This document shows positions 41,879 through 49,144 of a stretch of DNA of 59,936 nucleotides, one piece after another. The first letter of the stretch is position 1; every line of letters begins with the position of its first letter. The translations under genes and the position numbers were made by a program. Location of the stretch: the IMG/VR virus record IMGVR_UViG_3300006735_005664, positions 1-59,936 of that record; one strand, given 5' to 3'. This stretch comes from a virus. Below the pieces are notes generated by a model. That model had not been told where the DNA came from, ran no database searches, and saw nothing but the letters and a program-made list of their open reading frames with translations.

Positions 41879-42256
41879 ATGGCAACTTTAAACGCGCAAA
41901 CTAAATTAACAGTATCAGACATAGTAGCTGATGATATTGCATTAGATGTAACAATGTCTCCAAGTGTAATAGCTGGAGGTGTTACAAGTAAAAAATTAAC
42001 TTCAGCTAGAGCAACAGGTTCTGCCTTAACAGTTGTAGAAGCAACTTATTATGCAGAAGGAACTGTTATTTATTTAAGAAATATGAGTTCTCATGAAACA
42101 ATTTCTGTAGAGTTAACTGCAGGAACTACTCATTTAACTTTAGGTCCTTTAACTTGGACAGTATTTCCTTGGAAAGCCGCTACAGATATATTAGTTTTTT
42201 CAACAAATGGTACAGAAGCTCCTACATTAGAAGTGGGTATATTTTCAGGATCATAA
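41879..42256 (+). CDS. Beta-rich virion protein, tandem paralogue 2 (125 aa)
   Basis: Begins MATLNAQTKLTVSDIVADD, with IYLRNMSSHETISVEL and LTWTVFPWKAATDILVFST. It is most similar to paralogue 3 at 42278, sharing GGVTSKK/R, Y-x-EG/AGD-x-IYLRN and FPW-x-A. The spacer before it (TAAATAAAATAAAAAGAT then ATGGCAAC) is nearly identical to the one before 42278, consistent with gene duplication including the translation-initiation region. Confidence 0.78.
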   Translation: MATLNAQTKLTVSDIVADDIALDVTMSPSVIAGGVTSKKLTSARATGSALTVVEATYYAEGTVIYLRNMSSHETISVELTAGTTHLTLGPLTWTVFPWKAATDILVFSTNGTEAPTLEVGIFSGS

Positions 42257-42277
42257 TAATAAATAAAATAAATAGAT

Positions 42278-42646
42278 ATGGCAACATTAACAGGACAATT
42301 AAAATTAGACATTTCAGGAATAACTTCTGATGCAATTTCTATAGATGAAAGTTTTACATTTACAGCTACCTCTGGTGGAGTTACTAGTAGATCTATTGAT
42401 ACAACAGCTACTTCTGGAGAAAAAGTTATAGAAGCTGATGAATATGCAGCAGGTGATATTGTATATTTAAGAAACAGATCTACAGGAACTGATGTTATTA
42501 CAATTAGATTAGGAGCTGATGTAGATGGAGAATTTGAATTAAAGGCTGGACAGTTTGCAATATTTCCTTGGGCAAAAAATGCAGATGTATTGGCATATAC
42601 AAGTGCTAATGCTCCTGTATTAGAAATTGGAACATTTGCAGCATAG
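42278..42646 (+). CDS. Beta-rich virion protein, tandem paralogue 3 (122 aa)
   Basis: Begins MATLTGQLKLDISGI and contains GGVTSRS, DIVYLRNRSTGTDVITIRLG and FAIFPWAKNADVLAYTS. It is the closest relative of paralogue 2, and its upstream spacer is also near identical. The stop is TAG, with the next ATG three bases on. Inferred to be a virion surface protein. Confidence 0.78.
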   Translation: MATLTGQLKLDISGITSDAISIDESFTFTATSGGVTSRSIDTTATSGEKVIEADEYAAGDIVYLRNRSTGTDVITIRLGADVDGEFELKAGQFAIFPWAKNADVLAYTSANAPVLEIGTFAA

Positions 42647-42649
42647 GTC

Positions 42650-42934
42650 ATGGCAAAAGAATTAAATGAAGACACAGGTTTTAAGGTTAGTATAAAAACC
42701 TTAATTGGTATAGGTGTAGCAATGGCTACAGTTATTGGAATGTGGTTTGCGCTTCAAGCAGATATTGAAGAAGCTAAACTACTTCCTGAGCCACCTGCAC
42801 CAGATGTAACAAGGATGGAGTTTGATATGAAGGATAAAAATATACGTCTCACTATTGAGAACACTCAAGATGATGTGACAGAGATCAAAGAAGATCTTAG
42901 ACGTATAGAGGACAAAATTGATGATTTAAAATGA
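42650..42934 (+). CDS. TM plus coiled-coil small protein, lysis-related candidate (94 aa)
   Basis: A membrane segment (IGIGVAMATVIGMWFALQA, about residues 21-40) is followed by a Pro/Glu stretch and a C-terminal coiled coil (QDDVTEIKEDLRRIEDKIDD). The design resembles small phage hemolysin/XhlA-like or spanin proteins. It overlaps the start of the next gene by four bases (ATGA), so the two are translationally coupled; the partner is an exported protein, which supports an envelope role. Confidence 0.75.
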   Translation: MAKELNEDTGFKVSIKTLIGIGVAMATVIGMWFALQADIEEAKLLPEPPAPDVTRMEFDMKDKNIRLTIENTQDDVTEIKEDLRRIEDKIDDLK

Positions 42935-43254
42935 AAAACCTAATGATAATATTTCTGCTACTTGCAGGCATAGTTAGTGCACAAGTAGAAGTAATTCATT
43001 TTAATGCGGGATGGAATGCATCTAATGATGTTAAGTGGGTAGATGATTTAAATGATTGCGAGATAAAATATATTGACATAGCAAAGAATACTAAAGCTCA
43101 AACTAAATATGAAATAACTGTTGTTCCAACAATATTAATATTGGATGATGGAGAAGAAGATGAAAGATATGAAGCAGATATATCTTTTAGTATGAAGGCT
43201 ACTAAAGAAGAAGTGCAAGAATACATTGATGAATTAGTAATAAATAAATTTTAA
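42931..43254 (+). CDS. Exported thioredoxin-fold protein lacking the CxxC motif
   Basis: Residues 1-17 form a signal peptide (NLMIIFLLLAGIVSAQ). The mature part reads as a thioredoxin fold: VEVIHFNAGW aligns with the strand before the active site, CEIKYIDIAKN with the next strand, and ITVVPTILILDDGEE with the cis-proline loop. Where thioredoxins have WCxxC there is WNASN, so disulfide exchange is not expected. The protein is probably a periplasmic binding or folding scaffold. It is coupled by ATGA to the TM gene before it and is followed one base later by a cysteine-rich peptide gene. Confidence 0.75.
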   Translation: MKNLMIIFLLLAGIVSAQVEVIHFNAGWNASNDVKWVDDLNDCEIKYIDIAKNTKAQTKYEITVVPTILILDDGEEDERYEADISFSMKATKEEVQEYIDELVINKF

Positions 43255-43255
43255 A

Positions 43256-43351
43256 ATGAAGAAATTTTTGTGTAAATTATTATGTATAGTTAGTTTCTAT
43301 ACAATATGTTTAAAATGGTGTGGTAAAACATGCTGTAAAGATAAGTGTTAA
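43256..43351 (+). CDS. Cysteine-rich membrane-type micropeptide (31 aa)
   Basis: ATG to TAA encodes a 31-residue product with seven cysteines: MKKFLCKLLCIVSFYTICLK and then WCGKTCCKDKC. The first 19 residues are a basic-hydrophobic, signal-anchor-like segment. The start lies two bases after the stop of the thioredoxin-like gene, as in a coupled operon. It may be a small secreted or membrane peptide held by disulfides or metal. It is short, so certainty is moderate. Confidence 0.5.
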   Translation: MKKFLCKLLCIVSFYTICLKWCGKTCCKDKC

Positions 43352-43370
43352 TTAATAAATAATAAAGAAT

Positions 43371-43742
43371 ATGGCAACTTTAACAAGTGTATTACAACTT
43401 TCAACAAGCGGTGTAGCAAAAGATAGAGTAAATGTTACTTTTTCTAAAATAGCAAATATAAAAAATCCTGCTATTCAGACTGGTACAATGAACATATCAA
43501 CTATTGTTCCTATAGCTACTGCACCTTCAGGTTCAGGAGCTAGTGACGGTATGTATATGTATATAAAGAATTTGGATGCTAGTGCGTTTTTGAATGTTAC
43601 CTTTGACTCAAACAATACATTAAAGATAGGACCGGGTGAGGTTAGTTTCTTTTGTGTTCATGATGCAAGGGTTGTAAAAGGTACTGCTAGTACTGGAACT
43701 ATAAAAATAGAGTACGGCACATGGACATTAGATAAGTATTAA
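43371..43742 (+). CDS. Beta-rich virion protein, paralogue 4 (123 aa)
   Basis: Begins MATLTSVLQLSTSGVAKDR and contains MYMYIKNLDASAFLNVTFD and LKIGPGEVSFFCVHDARVV. It keeps the N-terminal and central YIKN features of the proteins at 41450-42646 but is more diverged. It probably has the same fold and a related surface role in the virion. It sits between exported-protein genes. Confidence 0.75.
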   Translation: MATLTSVLQLSTSGVAKDRVNVTFSKIANIKNPAIQTGTMNISTIVPIATAPSGSGASDGMYMYIKNLDASAFLNVTFDSNNTLKIGPGEVSFFCVHDARVVKGTASTGTIKIEYGTWTLDKY

Positions 43743-43753
43743 AAATAAGTACT

Positions 43754-46700
43754 ATGTCTAGGTATGTAATGTTGATTGTGTGTATACTATCAAGTATAGC
43801 ACACTCACAGTCTGATTCATGGATTGAAATAGAATTTCAATTTGACGGATATGCTGAGGAAGTGTCATGGAGTTTTTATAATTCTACTGATACTATTTCT
43901 GTTGATACAGGTTTCTATTCAGAGGGACAACCTAATGCATATCAATTCATAGAATTAGATTCTGGAGATTATACATTTCAATTAATGGATTCATGGGGTG
44001 ATGGCTTGTCATATCCTGAAGATGGTTGGTGTTTAGTTTCTAATGCTTGTCAAGACACTTTATTCTTTGTAGAAGGTGATTATGGTATGGGCCTAATTGA
44101 ATCCCTTACAATTGCTCCCTGTGCTCCTCCTGAGCCTGCAGTAATTGATTGTATGGATGAAAACGCAACAAACTATAATCCAGATGCTGATGTAAATGAT
44201 CAGTCTTTATGTGAATATCCACCATGTGAAGGTTGGGGTGAACCTTTTGTAGATCAGGTATGTGATGGTGGTCAAGCACTTCTTTATTGGAATTGGGAAG
44301 CTTCAGATAATCCTAATTGTAATGTAATTCAAATAATTTATAGCGGTGAAAACACTAACTCTTACAACTTTGATGTTGATATAGACAATGGTATATGGGG
44401 TGTTTATACTGGTAATGGTCAGATGCCTCCTAACTGGGAAGAGGAATATTCATTCCAAGCAATGTTTGCTGATAGTACTATGTCAGATACATTATTTCAT
44501 ACACCATACCCATGTACACAAGGATGTACAGATGATAATGCTCCTAATTATAATCCATGGGCTACAGTAGATGACGGATCTTGTGGAGGTCAAGCATGTG
44601 ATGCGGGATACACTTCTATAACAGTAGATATAACTTTAGATAATTGGCCAGGTGAAACAGGATGGTCAATTGTTAGTGGTGGGGTAATAGATGAGCATGC
44701 TGATGGAGATTATGACTATCAAGATATAGGTCAAACATTTTCATATTCTTATTGTGTAATGGAAGATGGATTTGAATTTATTGTTTCAGATACCTTTGGA
44801 GATGGATTAGCCGGTTCTACTTCAGGTGGAGATCTTGATGGAGACATTGTTATAAAAGGATGTGACGGGGATACAATAACAGCTTTATCTTCCGGAACTT
44901 GGTTAAACGCAGCACAAGACACGGTAGGTGTTGGTTTTGGTAGTGTAGCTTATTCAGGATGGCAACAAGCTACTATATGTGAAACAAATGATGTTTCAGG
45001 ATGCACTGATCCAACATATCAAGAATTTAATCCAGAAGCTGTTATAGATGATTACTCATGTGTTACAGAGCATATATACGGTTGTATAAATGAAAATGCT
45101 TTTAACTATGATGAAAACGCAACAGCAATGGATATATATCCTAACTGTAACTATGAACTATGGATAGGAGATGCAGCTGCTGATGGTTGGGGTAACTCAT
45201 TCTTAGGAGTTGTACAAGGTGACAATCAATGGTCATTCACAATGGGTCCAGGAGAATATGAACAAACTTTTCCTATTTGGCTAGAAACAGATAAACCGGT
45301 AAAGATATTTTACTTTGAAGTAGGTGGAGCACAAACTCCTCCAGAAGAGGTGGCTTTTCAAACACTACATAATTCATTTAAGTTAACAAATGATAATGGT
45401 GTAATACTAATGTATGAAGGAGGAAATCCTTTTGCAGGTAACGGTCAAGGTGCGCTTCAAGCTTTTGAACCTCCATTTTTTCAGACATATCAAGCAATGC
45501 CTTTCTGTGGTACACTCTGTATTCCTACAGTAGAAGGTTGTTTAGATGCTACAGCACTAAACTATAACGAAGAGGCAAATACAGATGACGGTAGCTGCAT
45601 AGAGATTATAGAAGGTTGTACTAATGAATTAGCTTTCAACTATGATGAAGAAGCTAACTATGATGACGGGTCATGTGAAGCTGTAGTTGTTGGTTGCATG
45701 GATGAGATAGCATGGAACTACAATGAGGATGCTAATACAGATGGTGGTGACTGTATATATTTAGGATGTACAGACATTGATGCTTGTAACTACAATGCTA
45801 ATGCTAATGCAGATAGTGGGGGTTGTACTTATCCTGATGACTACTATAATTGTAGTGATGTGTGTATAAATGATGCTGACGCAGATGGAGTATGTGATGA
45901 GCTTGAAGTACTAGGATGTACTAGTGTAGCTGCTATTAACTACAATCCAGAAGCAACTGATAATGATGGTTCTTGTATAGGTATAGTTTATGGATGTACA
46001 GACCCAGTAGCGTTTAACTATGATGAAACTGCTAATACAGACAACGGTTCTTGTGTACCTGTAATATTTGGTTGTACAAATTCAGCGGCATTAAATTATA
46101 ATGCTACTGCTAATACTGATAACGGGTCATGTATTACAGTAGTAACAGGTTGCACAGACTCAGCAGCACTTAATTATAATGAAAATGCAAATGTAGAAGA
46201 TGGAAGTTGTATAGATGTAGTATACGGATGTACTGATTCTACTGCACTTAATTACAATGAATTAGCAAATACAGATAACGGTTCTTGTATTACTATTATT
46301 TATGGATGCACAGACCCTGATGCTCTTAACTATGATGAGCTAGCTAACGTTGATGATTTTAGTTGTATTGATCCAGTATATGGTTGTACAGATTCAAATT
46401 CTTATAATTATAATGAATTAGCTAACGTAGATAATGAAAGTTGTATAGACTTTGCATATGGGTGCATTGATTCAGATGCTCTTAACTATGATGCTTCAGC
46501 AAATACTTTAGATCCTGATGTACCATGTTGCTATGTTAGTGGATGTACTGATTCAGCTGCATTAAACTACAATATAAATGCGTGTTATGATGATGGGTCA
46601 TGTGTAGAAATTATAGAAGGGTGTGCTGATCCTAATGCATATAACTATGATCCGCTAGTTAACTTACCAGATAATACTGATTGTCTTTATGATGCTGGTT

Positions 46701-47077
46701 GCTATGGTGGGCCAGGTGAACCTTATTGGTTAAATGATCCTTGTTATGCTTGGGTTATAGATGTGGATAGTTATTGTTGTACATCTATATGGGATGATAC
46801 TTGTCAATCTATGTATAACTATTGTGAAGATGGGTGGCCAGTTAGTATAGATGAACTATCAGGTAGTGATATAGTTGTTTATCCAAATCCTACAGCAAAT
46901 ACTTTTACTATAGAAACAAGATTAAATGTTGATGTAGAACTATATAATATGGTAGGTGAGCTTATAAAAGTAGATAATATAAAAAGAATAGATGTATCAG
47001 ATTACCCTGATGGAATATATAATTTGATTATTACATATGATAAAATAAGAATAACAAAGAAAATAATTAAACTATGA
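43754..47077 (+). CDS. Secreted repeat adhesin with type IX secretion C-terminal sorting domain (1,107 aa)
   Basis: Residues 1-18 are a signal peptide (YVMLIVCILSSIAHS). The N-terminal half has beta domains with DSWGDGLS and DTFGDGLAG loops like those in Bacteroidota surface proteins. About 18 repeats of GC-x-(D/N)-x(2)-A-x-NYN-x(2)-A-x(4)-GSC follow, most between residues 595 and 980; they resemble calcium- and disulfide-stabilised linker repeats. Residues about 1036-1107 form a T9SS type A sorting domain: IVVYPNPTANTFTIET, VELYNMVGELI, and DYPDGIYNLIITY with a basic end ITKKIIKL. In Bacteroidota this domain directs substrates across the outer membrane through the type IX system and is then removed. 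The product should therefore be secreted or displayed by the infected host. Its stop overlaps the lipoprotein start (ATGA). Recent acquisition from a host is possible. Confidence 0.9.
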   Translation: MSRYVMLIVCILSSIAHSQSDSWIEIEFQFDGYAEEVSWSFYNSTDTISVDTGFYSEGQPNAYQFIELDSGDYTFQLMDSWGDGLSYPEDGWCLVSNACQDTLFFVEGDYGMGLIESLTIAPCAPPEPAVIDCMDENATNYNPDADVNDQSLCEYPPCEGWGEPFVDQVCDGGQALLYWNWEASDNPNCNVIQIIYSGENTNSYNFDVDIDNGIWGVYTGNGQMPPNWEEEYSFQAMFADSTMSDTLFHTPYPCTQGCTDDNAPNYNPWATVDDGSCGGQACDAGYTSITVDITLDNWPGETGWSIVSGGVIDEHADGDYDYQDIGQTFSYSYCVMEDGFEFIVSDTFGDGLAGSTSGGDLDGDIVIKGCDGDTITALSSGTWLNAAQDTVGVGFGSVAYSGWQQATICETNDVSGCTDPTYQEFNPEAVIDDYSCVTEHIYGCINENAFNYDENATAMDIYPNCNYELWIGDAAADGWGNSFLGVVQGDNQWSFTMGPGEYEQTFPIWLETDKPVKIFYFEVGGAQTPPEEVAFQTLHNSFKLTNDNGVILMYEGGNPFAGNGQGALQAFEPPFFQTYQAMPFCGTLCIPTVEGCLDATALNYNEEANTDDGSCIEIIEGCTNELAFNYDEEANYDDGSCEAVVVGCMDEIAWNYNEDANTDGGDCIYLGCTDIDACNYNANANADSGGCTYPDDYYNCSDVCINDADADGVCDELEVLGCTSVAAINYNPEATDNDGSCIGIVYGCTDPVAFNYDETANTDNGSCVPVIFGCTNSAALNYNATANTDNGSCITVVTGCTDSAALNYNENANVEDGSCIDVVYGCTDSTALNYNELANTDNGSCITIIYGCTDPDALNYDELANVDDFSCIDPVYGCTDSNSYNYNELANVDNESCIDFAYGCIDSDALNYDASANTLDPDVPCCYVSGCTDSAALNYNINACYDDGSCVEIIEGCADPNAYNYDPLVNLPDNTDCLYDAGCYGGPGEPYWLNDPCYAWVIDVDSYCCTSIWDDTCQSMYNYCEDGWPVSIDELSGSDIVVYPNPTANTFTIETRLNVDVELYNMVGELIKVDNIKRIDVSDYPDGIYNLIITYDKIRITKKIIKL
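45536..46690 (+). repeat. Tandem 20-25-residue coding repeats (GCTD...NYN...GSC)
   Basis: About 14 head-to-tail units of roughly 75-100 bases inside the adhesin gene, each encoding GCTD-x(2)-A-x-NYN-x(2)-AN-x(3)-GSC followed by four to six linker residues. Units 10-15 are the most alike. DNA of the units differs at many third positions, so the similarity is kept mainly at the protein level. Four more diverged units lie upstream (44149-45130). Confidence 0.9.
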
Positions 47078-47265
47078 AATACTTAGCAGCAATATGGGTT
47101 CTATTAATTGTAGGTTGTGGATTATTTAATCCTGCAAAGTATAATCCTAATCCAAGACCAGTGGTAGAAGAGTGTTGTCCTAAAGATTCAATAAGAGTTG
47201 ATACAATAAGATTAACAAACGGAGTAGATCATATTATAATGTTAGATACAGTTAAAGTAAAATGA
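47074..47265 (+). CDS. Small outer-envelope lipoprotein (63 aa)
   Basis: The N-terminus MKYLAAIWVLLIVGCG is a lipoprotein signal with the lipobox IVGC at residues 12-15. The mature part begins GLFNPAKYNPNP, has a pair of cysteines (EECCPKDS) and ends in a beta-like VDHIIMLDTVKVK. It overlaps the adhesin stop and the next start by ATGA, so all three are coupled. It may help export or assembly of the barrel and adhesin; an outer-membrane spanin is another possibility. Confidence 0.8.
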   Translation: MKYLAAIWVLLIVGCGLFNPAKYNPNPRPVVEECCPKDSIRVDTIRLTNGVDHIIMLDTVKVK

Positions 47266-48320
47266 GAATAATTTTATCCATATTATTACTTTTATCATTT
47301 ACGATAAATGCACAAGAAGAAAATAAATTTAAGAAAGAACTTAAAAAGACTTTTAAGTTTTCTACATTCTATGCTGCAGTAAACGGTGGAACTTCTATTT
47401 CAGATCAGAATGTATATTCTGTATTAGACCAACTTCAAACCGATGTAATAGAAACCCCATTTGATTATGCCTTAACTCTAGGTGTAAGAAAGATACAGAG
47501 ATTTGGATACGAGAACAAGGCTAACACATTCAAGGATGGTACAGAAGCTTCATACTCTGATGCCGCTACCATTGGACGAACTAAAGGATTTGAGTTTTTA
47601 TTTGAGATGGATTACCAAAGAAAGTTTGGTGATACATACATAGACCAAAATCATTTTTTACGATACTTAGCAGACAAATGGGTTGTTAAAGTAGAGTACT
47701 TACAAGACGGTTTTGCTGATGTAGAGTATATGGAGGCATCACAAAGATACAGACATAAACTAGGAAAGAGAATTTCTCTTACTGCTGGAGCTGTACAACG
47801 AATATCTGAACCTTATGGTTTTGATCCATTAGCTGACTGGGTGTTATCCAATGGGAATATACACTATACAAACCTTGCTTTAGAGGAAGGGTACACAATT
47901 GGTTTTGACCCAACAGGAATAAGCTACTTTAACCCTAGTGGATCGGTAGTTGCTACAAGTAGTGAAGTTTGGGAAGAAGTGGTGATCCCACAAGTTCTTG
48001 ATGATTATGTTAAAGCAAGTAAAGATGCATTACCTGTACAGTGGTGTCACTCATTAGTAATTGGTTTTGATTATTACTACTACACTAAAAGTATCTGGTT
48101 ACACTCATGGGGTAATGTACTTCCTGTTCATCTTAATACAGGAGGAGACTACTCATATCACAACTTTAATGGTGGTAATTGGATAGATTATTCTGCTGGT
48201 TTAATTTTTGGATATAAGATTAATAAGAATCTTGGTCTTTTTATTGAAGGTAAATATAACAAGTATTGGAACAGGGACTGGCATGATTTCAAGTTTGGAA
48301 TAAATTATATTATTCTTTAG
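47262..48320 (+). CDS. Exported beta-barrel-like outer-membrane protein (352 aa)
   Basis: A signal peptide (IILSILLLLSFTINAQ, residues 1-17) precedes a protein made of alternating aromatic strands: FEFLFEMDYQRKFG, WVVKVEYLQDGFADVEY, HSLVIGFDYYYYTKSIWL, AGLIFGYKINKNLGLFIEG, ending WHDFKFGINYIIL. The final strand with alternating hydrophobics fits a BAM recognition signal. No TonB or OmpA domain is seen. It is the third member of the coupled adhesin-lipoprotein-barrel set. Possible roles are receptor masking, superinfection exclusion or a surface anchor; none is proven. Confidence 0.78.
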   Translation: MRIILSILLLLSFTINAQEENKFKKELKKTFKFSTFYAAVNGGTSISDQNVYSVLDQLQTDVIETPFDYALTLGVRKIQRFGYENKANTFKDGTEASYSDAATIGRTKGFEFLFEMDYQRKFGDTYIDQNHFLRYLADKWVVKVEYLQDGFADVEYMEASQRYRHKLGKRISLTAGAVQRISEPYGFDPLADWVLSNGNIHYTNLALEEGYTIGFDPTGISYFNPSGSVVATSSEVWEEVVIPQVLDDYVKASKDALPVQWCHSLVIGFDYYYYTKSIWLHSWGNVLPVHLNTGGDYSYHNFNGGNWIDYSAGLIFGYKINKNLGLFIEGKYNKYWNRDWHDFKFGINYIIL

Positions 48321-48330
48321 ATTTTCCCTA

Positions 48331-48347
48331 TTTTTTTGTATATTATA
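48331..48347 (+). promoter_or_regulatory. Candidate phage promoter motif before the small basic protein cluster
   Basis: TTTTTTTGTATATTATA occurs in the 49-base gap after the barrel gene, 22 bases before the ATG at 48370. It matches the element at 39364-39379 at 14 of about 16 positions. The gap and the restart of a gene run make a promoter plausible. Confidence 0.4.
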
Positions 48348-48369
48348 GTATAACCAAAACCGTAAAATT

Positions 48370-48519
48370 ATGAACTGGATTAACAGTTGGCGTGAAGGTA
48401 ACAAAAAGAATATTGTTGACTTCACATTTAGATTTGGGGTAATAACCCTATTTGAATTAAATTGGAACCCGAAGAAAAGCTTTAGGTTAATAGTATTAAA
48501 TTTTGGATTTGAGCTATGA
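48370..48519 (+). CDS. Small hypothetical protein (49 aa)
   Basis: The product starts MNWINSWREGNKKN and continues with aromatic beta-like segments (IVDFTFRFGVITLFELNW, FRLIVLNFGFEL). Its stop overlaps the next start by four bases (ATGA at 48516-48519), as is usual for real genes in this block. It shows weak similarity in pattern to the 57-residue product at 39338. Function unknown. Confidence 0.6.
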   Translation: MNWINSWREGNKKNIVDFTFRFGVITLFELNWNPKKSFRLIVLNFGFEL

Positions 48520-48845
48520 TGAAAGGTCTTAAAAATATTAGTATTACTGATACTAGAACACAAATGACTTTTTGTGCAAGCTGTAAAACATGCCCAGCAA
48601 TAGACATTTCCAAAGACTCAGATAAAGTAATAGTGGGTGGTAAAGACGAAGGTTACACCCACTTCACTAAAGATCAGTTTGCTTTATTTGTAAAAACAGT
48701 TAAAGAAGGCATGTATGATAAATATTTCACTAAAGACTGTGTCTGTGGAACTACATCTAATGAAGATGGTACTTGTGATGGAACTCACAAAAATGTTTGT
48801 GATGAACCTTCAGATCTGAATGAAGATGTACCATTTGGAGATTAA
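48516..48845 (+). CDS. Cysteine-containing hypothetical protein (109 aa)
   Basis: Starts MMKGLKNISITDTRTQMTF followed by CASCKTCPAID, a CxxCxxC arrangement, and has three more cysteines in CVCGTTSNEDGTC and one near the end, so metal binding is likely. The middle is a helix (FTKDQFALFVKTVKEGMYDKY). The start overlaps the preceding stop. It contains no signal peptide. Unknown function. Confidence 0.75.
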   Translation: MMKGLKNISITDTRTQMTFCASCKTCPAIDISKDSDKVIVGGKDEGYTHFTKDQFALFVKTVKEGMYDKYFTKDCVCGTTSNEDGTCDGTHKNVCDEPSDLNEDVPFGD

Positions 48846-48856
48846 ATATTAATGAT

Positions 48857-49144
48857 ATGCCAGGTAAACTAGGAAGAAAAATAGCACAACTTTTTAAAAA
48901 AGGTGCAAAAAAAACAAAAGATACTCTTAAAGAAATTAAGTACACTGTTAGAGATAAAGGTACTGTTAGAGACATGAGATGGAAAGAAAGAAATCCAGAA
49001 GGATATCATTATAACATGATAAGAAAGAATAAACCTTATAGTGGTACAGGATCTAATCAATTTGGAGGAGAACAAGTAACTAATCATAAAGGTATGAAAG
49101 TTCCAGGTATGTATAAAGATGGTGGTTCAAAATATAAAAAATGA
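48857..49144 (+). CDS. Small basic protein with MPGK start and VPGM/GG end (95 aa)
   Basis: Begins MPGKLGRKIAQLFKKGAKKT, a cationic amphipathic helix shared in pattern with the products at 50082, 50521, 50819 and 51533. It ends in KGMKVPGMYKDGGSKYKK, with the VPGM and GGSKYK elements also found at 49141 and 51533. It overlaps the next gene by ATGA. The charge suggests binding to DNA or membrane. Unknown family; probably a virion component. Confidence 0.72.
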   Translation: MPGKLGRKIAQLFKKGAKKTKDTLKEIKYTVRDKGTVRDMRWKERNPEGYHYNMIRKNKPYSGTGSNQFGGEQVTNHKGMKVPGMYKDGGSKYKK

